Shown: piece by piece, positions 26,790 through 35,981 of the stretch
Numbering within the stretch: position 1 is the first letter of the stretch
Layout of the letters: the number at the start of each line of letters is the position of its first letter
Source: JAPOXR01 sp965219635
GTDB lineage: Bacteria > Pseudomonadota > Alphaproteobacteria > Rhodobacterales > Rhodobacteraceae
Assembly (NCBI GenBank): GCA_965219635.1
Contig: OZ244783.1
Coordinates: 2,666,001 to 2,730,000 of the forward strand
Length of the DNA stretch: 64,000 nt
Direction of reading: 5' to 3'
Position numbers and translations under genes: made by a program
The notes under the pieces: generated by a model
The model's input: only the letters and a program-made list of their open reading frames with translations
Told to the model about the DNA's origin: nothing
The model's database searches: none

Positions 26790-29024
26790 TCAAGCAGCCG
26801 GTTCCAGTGACTGCCCTGCTTCCGTGAGCGCTTCCAGAAACGCTCCGAGATCGTCAAGATCGATTGGTTTGTGAACGATTTCTAACCCTTCATCCCGGCA
26901 CAAAGTCGAAAGGCTCGGCGACCTGTCAGCCGATATGATGCAGGCCGGTATCTTGCCATGCTGGCGCCTGATCTCCGAAACGGTCTCGACTCCGGTTTCG
27001 AATTCATTCAGCTGAAAATCCGCAATTATTGCATCAGGTCTCACACCGAGATCCTGAATGGCGTCCATGGCGCCCCCCGTTGAAGAAGCGGATACGACCC
27101 CAATTCCCCATTGCGTTTGCAATGCCATTTCAAGCGCTTCGCGTACATTCTTGTCATTTTCGACAAGTACAACAATCAGATCCCCCATGTTGGAGGAGCT
27201 GTGCTCGCCTTGTCTTTCGGTACCAGCGTTTGGGCGGCCAAAACGCCGGGCTCTGGGCAGGGTCACCAGGAATCCCGTGCCTCTGCCAACCTCGGACCGC
27301 AGTTCCAAAGGATGATTCAGCAGCGCGCAGGCTCGATCGACGATGGCCAGTCCCAACCCCATGCCCTCAGCTGCACTGACCGTGGAGTTCACACGATTGA
27401 ACTCGCCAAAGACCGTTTCCTGCTCTTCCTCCGGAATACCAGGCCCGGTGTCCCAGACCTCCACACGGACCGAAGGGCCTGCACGTCGGACACCAAACAG
27501 TACCTTGCCCTTGGCGGTATATCGGATCGCATTGGATATCAGATTTTGAAGTATGCGCCGCAGGTAGGTGGCGTCTGTCATCACCACCGCGCCGGTTTCC
27601 ACAACCCGCAGATCCAGCCCCTTACGGACTGCCTGCGGCGCCAGTTCGTCGAGAAGTTGCCGAAAGACAGGATTGAGCCGAATTGGCGCGATGTGGAATG
27701 CCGCTTTCCCCGAGTCCAGTTTTGAGATGTCCAGCAGGGCTCCCAGTATGTCTTCCACACTCGCCAGGGCGCTTTCGGCCTTGCGCACCACAAGTTCTAC
27801 ATCGGAGTCTGCGGTGTCGCATCCAACTGAGGAAAGATAGAGCTTGGCAGCGGACAGCGGCTGCAACAGGTCGTGGCTCGCCGCAGCAACAAAACGCGAT
27901 TTCGATGTGTTTGCCCGTTCCGCCTCGGCAAGCGCATCTTCAAGCTCCAGCGTGCGCTCGGTCACTCTTGCCTCCAGCTGTTCGTTGGCTCGCCGGATTG
28001 CCTTGACAGCCGCACGCTCCGCCGAAATATCGGAAAGGCTGAAGACAAAGCCGTTCTCCGGAATGTCCTTCGCATCGACGGCGATGATCTGTGACTCCCC
28101 GAGAATGATCTCGAAATTGAAACTCGGGCGGCCGTCGGCTCCACCGGCCCAGTCCAGTATCTTCTCCGGGTTTGCCCCTCCAGAATAGGTCATTTCCGGC
28201 GGAAACCCGTGCAGCAGCGTTTCGAGCCGTGTCCCGATACGAAACTGCAACGCGGGAAGAGGAAGCAAGTCGATTGCGCGCTGGTTCCACCCGACCAACC
28301 TCGCCGAACTGTCGAAAATGCAGACACCCTGATTCAGGTTGTCCAGCGTGGCCTGCACTGTCCGGGCCTGACCATCCAGGATGCGGTCGCGCTCTTGCCG
28401 CTCCAATCGCATCATGTCGGTGACATCGGTTTGCAAAACGACTGTGCCGCCATCCGGAGTCCGGTGTTCGCCAACCTGTATCCAACGGTTTCCGACAAGT
28501 TGGACATTGAAGAGTACGTGTTGATCCTGGTGCCGGGCAAGGCGCTGCTCCGCCCAGTCTTCGGCACTTTTCCTGTCCGGAAAATCAAGGCTGGAACTCT
28601 GGCTGACGCTCCAAACATAGTCCTTGAAACTCAGACCAGGCCTTGTGATCCCGTCCAAGTCCGGCATGTGAGCGCCGAAGCGGCTGTTGCACATGACCAG
28701 CCTGTCGTCCGGACTGAAGAACGCAAAGCCCTCCTGAATGGCTTCAATGGCATTTGCCAGATCCGACCGTGCAGCCTCAGTCTCCTTGTTTGCGTCTGAG
28801 AGACGTGCGTTTGAGATATTCAGGAGGTCAAGTGCGCGTTCCAGATCACGGGTCCGCCTGCGCACCTCTTCCTCCAGCGTTGCAGCCCGCTGGAACTGGG
28901 CATAGGCTTCGCCGGTGACTTCCGTGCTGCGTTCGATCCGGCGCATGAGCACATCGTTTATCTTCCGAAGCTTCTCATTCTGGCGCTTCAGATCATCCTT
29001 GGTATCGACAAGTTCGCTGGCCAT
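26790..29024 (-). CDS. Cytoplasmic PAS hybrid sensor histidine kinase (NahK-like)
   Basis: The protein has 744 residues from ATG 29024, overlapping the FIST stop as TGATG. Order: N-terminal coiled coil (5-90), two PAS domains (about 90-205 and 225-340), HisKA with H384 (AASHDLLQPL), HATPase (NLISNAIRY near 494, DTGPGIP near 525, GMGLGLA near 554) and a receiver domain with D669 and K719. No membrane segment is present, so it needs a soluble input. In Pseudomonas, NahK-type kinases with this architecture are encoded beside the FIST protein NosP, which controls their autophosphorylation in response to nitric oxide. The same arrangement is seen here; the ligand is inferred. Confidence 0.9.
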   Translation of the reverse strand: MASELVDTKDDLKRQNEKLRKINDVLMRRIERSTEVTGEAYAQFQRAATLEEEVRRRTRDLERALDLLNISNARLSDANKETEAARSDLANAIEAIQEGFAFFSPDDRLVMCNSRFGAHMPDLDGITRPGLSFKDYVWSVSQSSSLDFPDRKSAEDWAEQRLARHQDQHVLFNVQLVGNRWIQVGEHRTPDGGTVVLQTDVTDMMRLERQERDRILDGQARTVQATLDNLNQGVCIFDSSARLVGWNQRAIDLLPLPALQFRIGTRLETLLHGFPPEMTYSGGANPEKILDWAGGADGRPSFNFEIILGESQIIAVDAKDIPENGFVFSLSDISAERAAVKAIRRANEQLEARVTERTLELEDALAEAERANTSKSRFVAAASHDLLQPLSAAKLYLSSVGCDTADSDVELVVRKAESALASVEDILGALLDISKLDSGKAAFHIAPIRLNPVFRQLLDELAPQAVRKGLDLRVVETGAVVMTDATYLRRILQNLISNAIRYTAKGKVLFGVRRAGPSVRVEVWDTGPGIPEEEQETVFGEFNRVNSTVSAAEGMGLGLAIVDRACALLNHPLELRSEVGRGTGFLVTLPRARRFGRPNAGTERQGEHSSSNMGDLIVVLVENDKNVREALEMALQTQWGIGVVSASSTGGAMDAIQDLGVRPDAIIADFQLNEFETGVETVSEIRRQHGKIPACIISADRSPSLSTLCRDEGLEIVHKPIDLDDLGAFLEALTEAGQSLEPAA

Positions 29025-30196
29025 CAGTCCAATGCTGGTGCGTAGATCGCGACGCCAGTCAGTGTCTGGTTCACGTGCATCGAATGAAACAGTTCGCCAT
29101 AGGAGGAAAACCCGACAACACGGAATTCGCTGAGGATCCTTGAGACTTCCCCAAGGACATTGTTTTCCTCCGCGTCCGTGCGGCGGTAAAGGCAATCACA
29201 GGCGATAACACCTACAAGCTGGCCGTCGCTGGCCAGATCCAGCATTTCCTTCTTCAGATGCGAAACAATGTCCGTAGACTTGGCAAGCGTCAGAACTAGC
29301 CCCTCGTCGATTGCCGCGGTGAATGCCAGGCTTCCGTCTTCGGTAACGTTGCGAATACCGCGAACGTAATGCTGGCCTGCAATGCGAACGACAACTGGAT
29401 TGGTGCCGAGTATGGCGGCTGACAGTTTCTCAGGTTCAATGTCGACCATGCGCGCATATTCCTGAGCCGCAGGTTCGGCATTGATTTCGTAGACCCGCCT
29501 GGTTTCGGGATCCGCGCCGGTGACGACCATTCTCTGGTCGGTCGGAACCACATGATCCGTCTTGAAGACCCTGACCGGGCACCGCGTCCTGATCAGAGAG
29601 ATCACCGCTGCATTCCGCTCAAAGACCCGGCCATCATGAATGATGAACGTCTTTTCGAAACGCGTCCCGTCGCCGGCTGACCCTCCAAACAGTGGAGCCG
29701 CTCCCCATCCCGAAGACAGGGTTACAGCGAAACTGTCCTCATGGCCCGACATGCCATCAATGAGCAGGAAGCTGAACTCATTGGCCCAATCCGGAACTTC
29801 GCTTGCGAGGTTTCCCCTGAAACGGACCAACCGGTCGACCAGTGCCCTGGTTTCGTAGTTGTCGAGATCCTCAATCGGGATGGTCCGCGCCCGGAAGTGG
29901 CTTCTTGGCAGACCAAGAGCTACTATGGAATTCTCAGTATAGCCAATCCGGGAGATCTCGCCCGCAGTGCTGCAACCGATGACTGTAGCGGTACCGAATT
30001 TCCTCTTGGCCGAGGCAGCAAGCCGCTCCATGTCCGCCATTGGTGAAACAAAGAGGATGACCAGTTCTAGTTCGGCCGCACCCATTTGCTCTGAAAGCGC
30101 ATCAATGGGACGATCGGCGTCGCAACCGACCGACGCCGCAGGAAGTATGTCATGCGCCCGTGCTGAAACGTAGGGTCCGATTTGCGCTTGATCCAC
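29024..30196 (-). CDS. FIST-domain sensor protein (NosP-like)
   Basis: The protein has 390 residues starting at GTG 30196. A FIST_N domain (about 30-230; AKRKFGTATVIGCSTAGEI, FLLIDGMSGHEDSF, FGGSAGDG) is followed by FIST_C (about 240-370; GTNPVVVRIAGQHYVRGI, VVGFSSYGELF). FIST proteins bind small ligands; those beside NahK-type kinases (NosP) bind haem and nitric oxide. There is no signal peptide, so it acts in the cytoplasm. It overlaps the kinase start by one base, and the response-regulator gene lies 39 bp upstream, so all three form one operon. Confidence 0.85.
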   Translation of the reverse strand: MDQAQIGPYVSARAHDILPAASVGCDADRPIDALSEQMGAAELELVILFVSPMADMERLAASAKRKFGTATVIGCSTAGEISRIGYTENSIVALGLPRSHFRARTIPIEDLDNYETRALVDRLVRFRGNLASEVPDWANEFSFLLIDGMSGHEDSFAVTLSSGWGAAPLFGGSAGDGTRFEKTFIIHDGRVFERNAAVISLIRTRCPVRVFKTDHVVPTDQRMVVTGADPETRRVYEINAEPAAQEYARMVDIEPEKLSAAILGTNPVVVRIAGQHYVRGIRNVTEDGSLAFTAAIDEGLVLTLAKSTDIVSHLKKEMLDLASDGQLVGVIACDCLYRRTDAEENNVLGEVSRILSEFRVVGFSSYGELFHSMHVNQTLTGVAIYAPALD

Positions 30197-30235
30197 GGTC
30201 TTCCCAAGGCTTGGTCAGGCCTCGAACCAAGGCTC

Positions 30236-30895
30236 TCAAGGCCGATCATGCAACAGATTAGCAAAGCTGCTGTTCTTGACCAAGAGCGCGGCCTGGGTTC
30301 GGCTTTGCACACCGAGTTTCCGCATGATCGCAGTGACATGCGCCTTTACGGTCGCTTCGGCAATGGCAAGTTCGAATGCTATCTGCTTGTTCAGTTTCCC
30401 TTCGCAAATCAGGCTGAGGATCTTTGATTGCTGATCTGTGAGACTGGCGAGCCGGGACGCAGCCTCCGCGCCGGAAGGATCATTCTGCTCTTCGGTTTCG
30501 ACAAATCCCTTGGGAACATAGCGCCGTCCCTGCAAGATCTCGTTGAGGGCGGTGTTGAACACATCGCGTTGGCTATGCTTCGGTACAAACCCTGATGCGC
30601 CTGACCTGAGAGCGAGACTGACCACGCGGTCATCCGACATCGATGAGACAACAACAACCGGGCTTTCAGCTATCGATTTCAACCGGACCAAGCCGTCCAT
30701 CCCGTTGACATCAGGCAGATTCAGATCGAGCACTATAACATCGACAGGTGGTCCCTCACCCACCGTTTCCAGTGCCTCTGCCAGCGTGGCGGCAGTCCTT
30801 ACTGTCTCGATGCCGGCTATCCCCCTCAGCGTCATCGAAAGCGCGTCGCAAAACAGTGGATGGTCATCAACGATGAGTGCGGATCGAAATTCCAT
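30236..30895 (-). CDS. NarL/FixJ-type response regulator
   Basis: The protein has 219 residues from ATG 30895, which has AAAGG at good spacing; the frame is open 13 codons further. The receiver domain carries the acidic pair D10/D11 and phosphoacceptor D57 (VLDLNLPD). The LuxR-type helix-turn-helix (LTDQQSKILSLICEGKLNKQ, ATVKAHVTAIMRKLG) is at about 145-205. It is the first gene of the operon with the FIST protein and the hybrid kinase, which is its likely phosphodonor. It may act on the nearby GMC dehydrogenase or transport genes, but no binding site was identified. Confidence 0.9.
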   Translation of the reverse strand: MEFRSALIVDDHPLFCDALSMTLRGIAGIETVRTAATLAEALETVGEGPPVDVIVLDLNLPDVNGMDGLVRLKSIAESPVVVVSSMSDDRVVSLALRSGASGFVPKHSQRDVFNTALNEILQGRRYVPKGFVETEEQNDPSGAEAASRLASLTDQQSKILSLICEGKLNKQIAFELAIAEATVKAHVTAIMRKLGVQSRTQAALLVKNSSFANLLHDRP

Positions 30896-30981
30896 TCCTG
30901 ACCTTTGCATCGCGGCCGCCCTGAGGTTCCGCATAGCTCTCCCGCCGCGGCAGCCATGGCTGTGCAGCGGGGCGAAACTGC

Positions 30982-32535
30982 CTATTCTCCATTTTTGGAC
31001 TTTCCTGGCGGCAGCGCGTCGATGGCCTGACTGTCATCTTGGGCGGCGCCGGAGACATCGGCCAGGATGCGCTGCTTGTCGAGGGCCGGATAGGAATACT
31101 CTCCTACCTCTCGCCCATGGTACATCGTGATCACCCGGTCGGCGAGCATGGTGACCTCATCGACTTCGTAGCTCAGAATGAGAATTCCAACGCCGCGTTC
31201 AGCCAGTCCTTCGATGATCCGGTAGATGTCTGCTTTGGCATGCACATCTATGCCGCGTGTTGGCTCCAGAAGAACCAGCAGTTCGATATCGTCGTCAAGC
31301 CAACGCGAGAAACAGATCTTTTGCTTGTTGCCGCCTGACAGGAACCTGATTTCCTGCTCGGGTGAAGAGGTTTTGGTCGAGGTTTGCCGAATTGCGTTGC
31401 TGGCAACCCGGTTGACCGACTCCGTGTCGATCAGGCCTGATCGCACGTTTTTCTCCAGGAATGGCAAGGCGATATTGTCGCGCACGGAGATCGGAGCAAG
31501 AATGCCGTTCTTGTCGCGGTTTTCGGTCACATGCCCCATACCGTCGCGAACCGCAGCGGCAGGTCCACGGCCAGGACGGAGAACGTTGCCACGGTAGCGA
31601 ACGACCCCTGTATATTCACTATCCAGCCCGAACACTGCCTTGGCGAGTTCCGGCGCACCGCAGCCGCGCAATCCGGTCAGAACCACGATTTCACCCCTGC
31701 GCAATTCGAACGACACGTTCTCGAACGTGTCCTTCTTCGACAGGTTTTCCACTGACAGAAGCGCTTCTCCGGAGATCTCCTTGTGCGGTTTGACGAAGTT
31801 CTCGAGTTCCTGCCCGGTCATTGCGTGAATGACCTCAGCTTCGCTCGAGTCTCCGGTTCTGGCAGTCAGCACGATCTCCCCGTCGCGCATGACCGTAACC
31901 CGGTCGGCGATCCCGAAAATCTCCGGCATATGGTGTGAGATATAGATGATCGAAATGCCCTGGGCCTTCATCCGGTCTATGAAACCGAACAGGCGAAGCT
32001 TGTCTTCTTCCGACAGGGCCGATGTGGGTTCGTCCATCACAATCAGCCAACTGTCGGACATGAGCGAGCGAATGATCTCCACAATCTGCTTTTCGCCCGA
32101 GTCCAGTTCCCGGACCGGCTTCCGGGGATCCAGATCCAGTTCGAACCGGTCGAGTTGCTCTTTCACCAAACGGGCCATTTCAGACTTCTTGAGAATGGGT
32201 GTTCTGCCGCGGCGGATTTCCCGCCCAAGAAAGATGTTGCCCCAAATGGTCAACTCGTTGATCAGCGAGTATTCCTGATGGATCATGCTGATGCCGAATG
32301 CGGTTGCGTCCGAAGGGCTGCCAATGTGTATCTCTTCGCCATTCAGTTCGATCGAGCCTTCATCGGCCTCAATCACGCCACCGAGAACCTTCATGAGTGT
32401 CGACTTTCCGGCGCCGTTCAGCCCAACAAGCGCGTGGACCTCGCCTGACTGGCAGGAAAAATCGACTTTCTTCAACGCGTGGGTCTCGAAGAAACTCTTC
32501 CCGATCCCCTTCATTTCGATCCTGCTTATTGTCAT
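30982..32535 (-). CDS. Sugar ABC transporter ATP-binding protein (two ABC domains)
   Basis: This 517-residue RbsA/XylG-type protein has two fused ATPase domains. The first has a complete Walker A (LNGAGKSTLM near 40), signature LDSGEKQ and Walker B VMDEPT. The second has a degenerate Walker A (LRGCGAPELAK near 290) and signature LSGGNKQK, as usual in monosaccharide importers. The start overlaps the upstream permease stop by four bases (ATGA). It is the last gene of the permease, binding protein, permease, ATPase unit. The sugar cannot be read from sequence. Confidence 0.93.
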   Translation of the reverse strand: MTISRIEMKGIGKSFFETHALKKVDFSCQSGEVHALVGLNGAGKSTLMKVLGGVIEADEGSIELNGEEIHIGSPSDATAFGISMIHQEYSLINELTIWGNIFLGREIRRGRTPILKKSEMARLVKEQLDRFELDLDPRKPVRELDSGEKQIVEIIRSLMSDSWLIVMDEPTSALSEEDKLRLFGFIDRMKAQGISIIYISHHMPEIFGIADRVTVMRDGEIVLTARTGDSSEAEVIHAMTGQELENFVKPHKEISGEALLSVENLSKKDTFENVSFELRRGEIVVLTGLRGCGAPELAKAVFGLDSEYTGVVRYRGNVLRPGRGPAAAVRDGMGHVTENRDKNGILAPISVRDNIALPFLEKNVRSGLIDTESVNRVASNAIRQTSTKTSSPEQEIRFLSGGNKQKICFSRWLDDDIELLVLLEPTRGIDVHAKADIYRIIEGLAERGVGILILSYEVDEVTMLADRVITMYHGREVGEYSYPALDKQRILADVSGAAQDDSQAIDALPPGKSKNGE

Positions 32536-33512
32536 TGCGCCCGCCTCCTTTGCCCCAGGGTGTCCAGGAGGACGACGCCCAACAGTATCATGCCCTTGAT
32601 GAGGCTCTGCAGATACGGATTCACCCCGGTCAGGATCAGCCCGTTCACGATAATCCCGTAGAGCAAGACACCAAGAATAGTGCCCAACAACCTGCCGCGG
32701 CCGCCAAACAGGCTTGTACCGCCCAGTATCGCCGCGGTAATCGCGTCAAACTCGAGATACAGTCCGGCCCATGGCTGTCCCGAAGACACACGCCCGACCG
32801 TGATGATGGCGCTCAAGCCAGCAAGGAACCCGGTCAGGACATAGACCATGATCAAGGTCCGGTCTGGCCGCCGCCCCAAGACATAGGCCGTGTCGGCATT
32901 GCTGCCTGCGGCATAGACATCCCGGCCGAAGGTCGTACGGTAGAGAACGACACAGAGCACGACAAAAACCAGCGCGACGAAAGGCACAACCACCGGGAAA
33001 TTGCCCCAGGACGTGGCACCGAGCCAGAGAAATGTCGGATTGTCGATGTTGATCGGAGTGGCGTCGTAAAGAACCAGCGCCAGCCCCCGAGCCAGTGCCA
33101 TGGTGGCCAGTGTCACCATGAAGGCGCTGAGTTTCAGGTATCCGATGAAGACCCCGTTGAGCAGGCCAATGCTCATTCCCGCCAGAACGGTTGCGGCAAA
33201 ACCGACAACCGGGCTTCCAGTTGCGAGCAATGCCAATACGCCGACACCACCTGCGAATGCGACGTTCGAACCAACCGAGAGATCAATACCCCCGGTCAGC
33301 ATGATGAACGTCATGCCCATGGAAAGCAGAAACAGCACCGAGACCGAGCGAAGCAGGATGCCGATATTTGTCAGCGAATAGAAGTTCTCGTTGGCGACAC
33401 TGAAACCGATGGAGGCAATCAGTATCAGCCCGACGAGAAAGAGGTATCGAACCCCAAGTCCTTCGAACAGATTTCCGCGTTTTGGGGTTTCTTCGGCAGA
33501 GATGCTGGTCAT
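32532..33512 (-). CDS. Sugar ABC transporter permease (RbsC/XylH type), first
   Basis: The protein has 326 residues with about ten hydrophobic helices. Family marks are LTGGIDLSVGSNVAFAGG near 92, the AATVLAGMSIGLLNG segment and the DAITAAILGGTSLFGGRG loop near 255. The N-terminus is cytoplasmic and polar. It overlaps the ATPase start (ATGA) and follows the binding-protein gene, from which it is separated by a strong stem-loop (33537-33567). It may form a heterodimer with the second permease at 34709-35662. Confidence 0.93.
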   Translation of the reverse strand: MTSISAEETPKRGNLFEGLGVRYLFLVGLILIASIGFSVANENFYSLTNIGILLRSVSVLFLLSMGMTFIMLTGGIDLSVGSNVAFAGGVGVLALLATGSPVVGFAATVLAGMSIGLLNGVFIGYLKLSAFMVTLATMALARGLALVLYDATPINIDNPTFLWLGATSWGNFPVVVPFVALVFVVLCVVLYRTTFGRDVYAAGSNADTAYVLGRRPDRTLIMVYVLTGFLAGLSAIITVGRVSSGQPWAGLYLEFDAITAAILGGTSLFGGRGRLLGTILGVLLYGIIVNGLILTGVNPYLQSLIKGMILLGVVLLDTLGQRRRAQ

Positions 33513-33536
33513 GCCCCTGGCCCCGGCGAAGTTGTA

Positions 33537-33567
33537 GCCGCCAGCGTGGAGAAGCTACGCTGGCGGC
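33537..33567 (-). promoter_or_regulatory. Intercistronic stem-loop after the sugar-binding-protein gene
   Basis: GCCGCCAGCGT (33537-33547) pairs perfectly with ACGCTGGCGGC (33557-33567), an 11-bp stem with a nine-base loop. It lies between the binding-protein stop and the permease start and is not followed by a T-run on the minus strand. It is more likely an mRNA-stabilising or partial-termination element that raises binding-protein yield over permease than a full terminator. Confidence 0.7.
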
Positions 33568-33585
33568 TTATTTGATCCCTGTTGG

Positions 33586-34602
33586 CTACTTGACCGAGTC
33601 CGGGCCGAATTCGAGATAACCCTTTTCGGCAACTTCAAGCGCTTCATCCACATAGTAGACCTGAATGTCGGCCGGGAAGCCGTTGGCCAACGCCTCTTGG
33701 TGGTTCTCCTCACTCATTACGAGCGGCGTGTAAAAGTCATAGACTTTCTCCGGCGTTTCGCCCTGGCTGAGGCGATAGGCCATCTGGACAAAGTTCCAAC
33801 CTTCACGCGTGCCGCTCAGCAGAATATCGGCCTTGACCGAACCGCCTTCCATCTGTTGCAAGATTGGAATGTCGCCATCATAACCGTAGAAGTCCAGGTC
33901 GCGGCCACTGTTCTGCGCGATCGCAATTGCAGGGTACATGTAAGCGTCGGTGACGCCCGAGATTGCATCGAGATCCGGGAACTGGGTTAGCCAGTTTTCA
34001 GTGATGGACTGCGCCTTCACCGTATCCCAGTCTGCCGGTTGTTCCGCCACAACCTCGACATTGTCGCATGCTTCGAGGCCTTCAAGAATTCCGGCATGCC
34101 GCGCATCGCCCGACGGGTTGCCCGCCTGACCAAGCATGATCCCGATCTGATAGGGCTCGCCGCCGGAGAGTGCGCAGATCGCCAATCCCTGGTTTCGGCC
34201 GTTCACGACATCTCCCAGGACAAAGCTGTAGTCGGCAGACTCCATGGGACTGTGGACAGCAATCCAGATAATGCCGTCAGCTTGTGCTTGCGCCACAAGT
34301 GGCTCAAACGCATCCGGGCTTATCGCATTCACGAACATGACGTCGGGTTTTTCGTTTATCGTGGCCTCTGCCTGCTGAATCATCTTTTCGAGGCTACCCT
34401 CGGCGCTCAGCCAGCGACCGGTCACGTTACCGAATTCGTCGTTGTAGGCCTCAATCGCATCCTCAAACCCGCCAAGCCATGCAACGTGATATGGCGCAAC
34501 ATGCCCGTCGTTGATGAAAACGATATCGAGTGCCGAGGAAGCCCCAGCACTTACACCCAAGGCAGCAGCAGACGCTGCGGCGATTCGATGGATTTTTGCC
34601 AT
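33586..34602 (-). CDS. Sugar ABC transporter substrate-binding protein
   Basis: The protein has 338 residues from ATG 34602, preceded by a near-perfect AAGGAGG; the longer open frame (to 34767) is not used. A signal peptide of about 24 residues (IAAASAAALGVSAGASSA) leads into a periplasmic-binding-protein type I fold (LDIVFINDGHVAPYH, MIQQAEATINEKPDVMFVNA, GQAGNPSGDARHAGILEG, YGYDGD). This is the RbsB/XylF/TorT-like group. Its gene sits between two permease genes of the same importer and is followed by a stem-loop. Confidence 0.9.
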   Translation of the reverse strand: MAKIHRIAAASAAALGVSAGASSALDIVFINDGHVAPYHVAWLGGFEDAIEAYNDEFGNVTGRWLSAEGSLEKMIQQAEATINEKPDVMFVNAISPDAFEPLVAQAQADGIIWIAVHSPMESADYSFVLGDVVNGRNQGLAICALSGGEPYQIGIMLGQAGNPSGDARHAGILEGLEACDNVEVVAEQPADWDTVKAQSITENWLTQFPDLDAISGVTDAYMYPAIAIAQNSGRDLDFYGYDGDIPILQQMEGGSVKADILLSGTREGWNFVQMAYRLSQGETPEKVYDFYTPLVMSEENHQEALANGFPADIQVYYVDEALEVAEKGYLEFGPDSVK

Positions 34603-34708
34603 CTGATTATCCTCCTTGTTTGGATGACCTTCATAGTAGTGCGGGCAAGTGGCCCGAACAAATAGACCAAGGTCTGATACAACTTTGGTCTGATGCCTCC
34701 GGCGCCAG

Positions 34709-35662
34709 CTATTGGATGGCCCGCTGCCGGGACTGCCAAAGCACCCAGTTGACGCCCAATGCGACAAGGATCACCAGGCCTTTGAAGACCTGATGCCAGA
34801 CATCCTCGACATTCAGCAGGTTCAGGCTGTTGTTGATGATGCCGATGAAGAGAAGCCCCCAGAAAGCGCCGCCGACCGTGCCCCTTCCGCCAAGTATCAG
34901 CGTGCCGCCGATAATGATCGCTGCAATCCCGTCGAGGAGCAATCCGTTTCCGTCGAGGCCCGGCTGAACGAAACCCATGCGGGGGGTCAGCATGATCCCG
35001 GCAATTCCGCTGCAGAAAGCCGAAAACATGAAAACCCCGATCTTGACCCGATCGGTATTGATGCCGGCAAGTTTGGCGTTTTCCTCGCTGTTGCCGATCG
35101 CGATGATGTAGCCTCCCCAACGCGTGTGGTTGTAGACGACATAAGCCAGAACGAAGAGTGCAACGAGAAACAGGAAAGAGATGTAAAATCCCATGAACTT
35201 CTCGGCGCCGACAAATCTGAAGAAATCGCCAACCAGGAATATCTGACGGCGCGGCACGATCAGCCCGGAAAGCCCCGCGGCCATGAACAGGGTGGAAAGT
35301 GTGACAATGAATGACGGTAGCCTGAGTTTGGCGACCAGCACACCGTTGAAGTAACCAAGTGCCAACGATCCGATCACGACAGCCAGCACGCCAACACCGG
35401 CACCCCCGGTCAGGCCGAAAAAGACACCAAGCACTATCGCGAAGAGCACAGACGCCATGCCCATCGAGAGATCTATGTTGCCGGACACGACCACAAAGAA
35501 CTGGCCAAGGGCAATGAAACCTATCGGCACGATCTGCCGCGAAATGGCGGAAACGTTGTCGAGGCTGAGGAAACGCGGGCTGATGAGGTAGAAGATTATG
35601 CAGCACGCGATTGTCACGAAGATGATGTTCCGTTCGCGTACGAGCTGGCTGATATTCGACAT
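34709..35662 (-). CDS. Sugar ABC transporter permease (RbsC/XylH type), second
   Basis: The protein has 317 residues from ATG 35662 (AGGG upstream); an in-frame GTG four codons earlier is the alternative. Hydrophobic helices alternate with the family loop VVVSGNIDLSMGMASVLF near 60 and GIAAIIIGGTLILGGRGTVG near 240. It is the first gene of the importer operon and the second of its two permeases, a pairing seen when the channel is a heterodimer. The gap to the binding-protein gene is about 100 bp. Confidence 0.92.
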   Translation of the reverse strand: MSNISQLVRERNIIFVTIACCIIFYLISPRFLSLDNVSAISRQIVPIGFIALGQFFVVVSGNIDLSMGMASVLFAIVLGVFFGLTGGAGVGVLAVVIGSLALGYFNGVLVAKLRLPSFIVTLSTLFMAAGLSGLIVPRRQIFLVGDFFRFVGAEKFMGFYISFLFLVALFVLAYVVYNHTRWGGYIIAIGNSEENAKLAGINTDRVKIGVFMFSAFCSGIAGIMLTPRMGFVQPGLDGNGLLLDGIAAIIIGGTLILGGRGTVGGAFWGLLFIGIINNSLNLLNVEDVWHQVFKGLVILVALGVNWVLWQSRQRAIQ

Positions 35663-35981
35663 GGTGCCCTTCACAATGCCTTCGTCTTTAGCAAGGCAAG
35701 AGTCCTGATTCCATTTTCAACCATCAAGGCGGAGCCGTAGAGGGCCTCACTGTGATACCCAACCGCCCTGTGCGCCCTTGTCCTGTGCAGCTTGGCACTT
35801 GTCCTGGCAGAATGCGAGTCAGACCAAGGTCGAACTTGCACCAACCAGTTATCCGCCAACGGATTTTCCGGCCTCCCGCTGCGTTGAGCCTTGCCGGCCG
35901 CGAACATGAGAAGCGTGGCGCCGGTTGTCGGAGGAGGCCCGTGACCTGGCTTTTCCTAGTCCGGACCGCGGTGAGATTGGA
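35663..35981. other. Intergenic region upstream of the sugar importer
   Basis: About 320 bp, expected to contain the importer promoter on the minus strand. No gene-like frame is present. A single ACTTGCA half-site occurs near 35834, resembling half of the palindrome at 37143, too little to call an operator. Confidence 0.4.
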
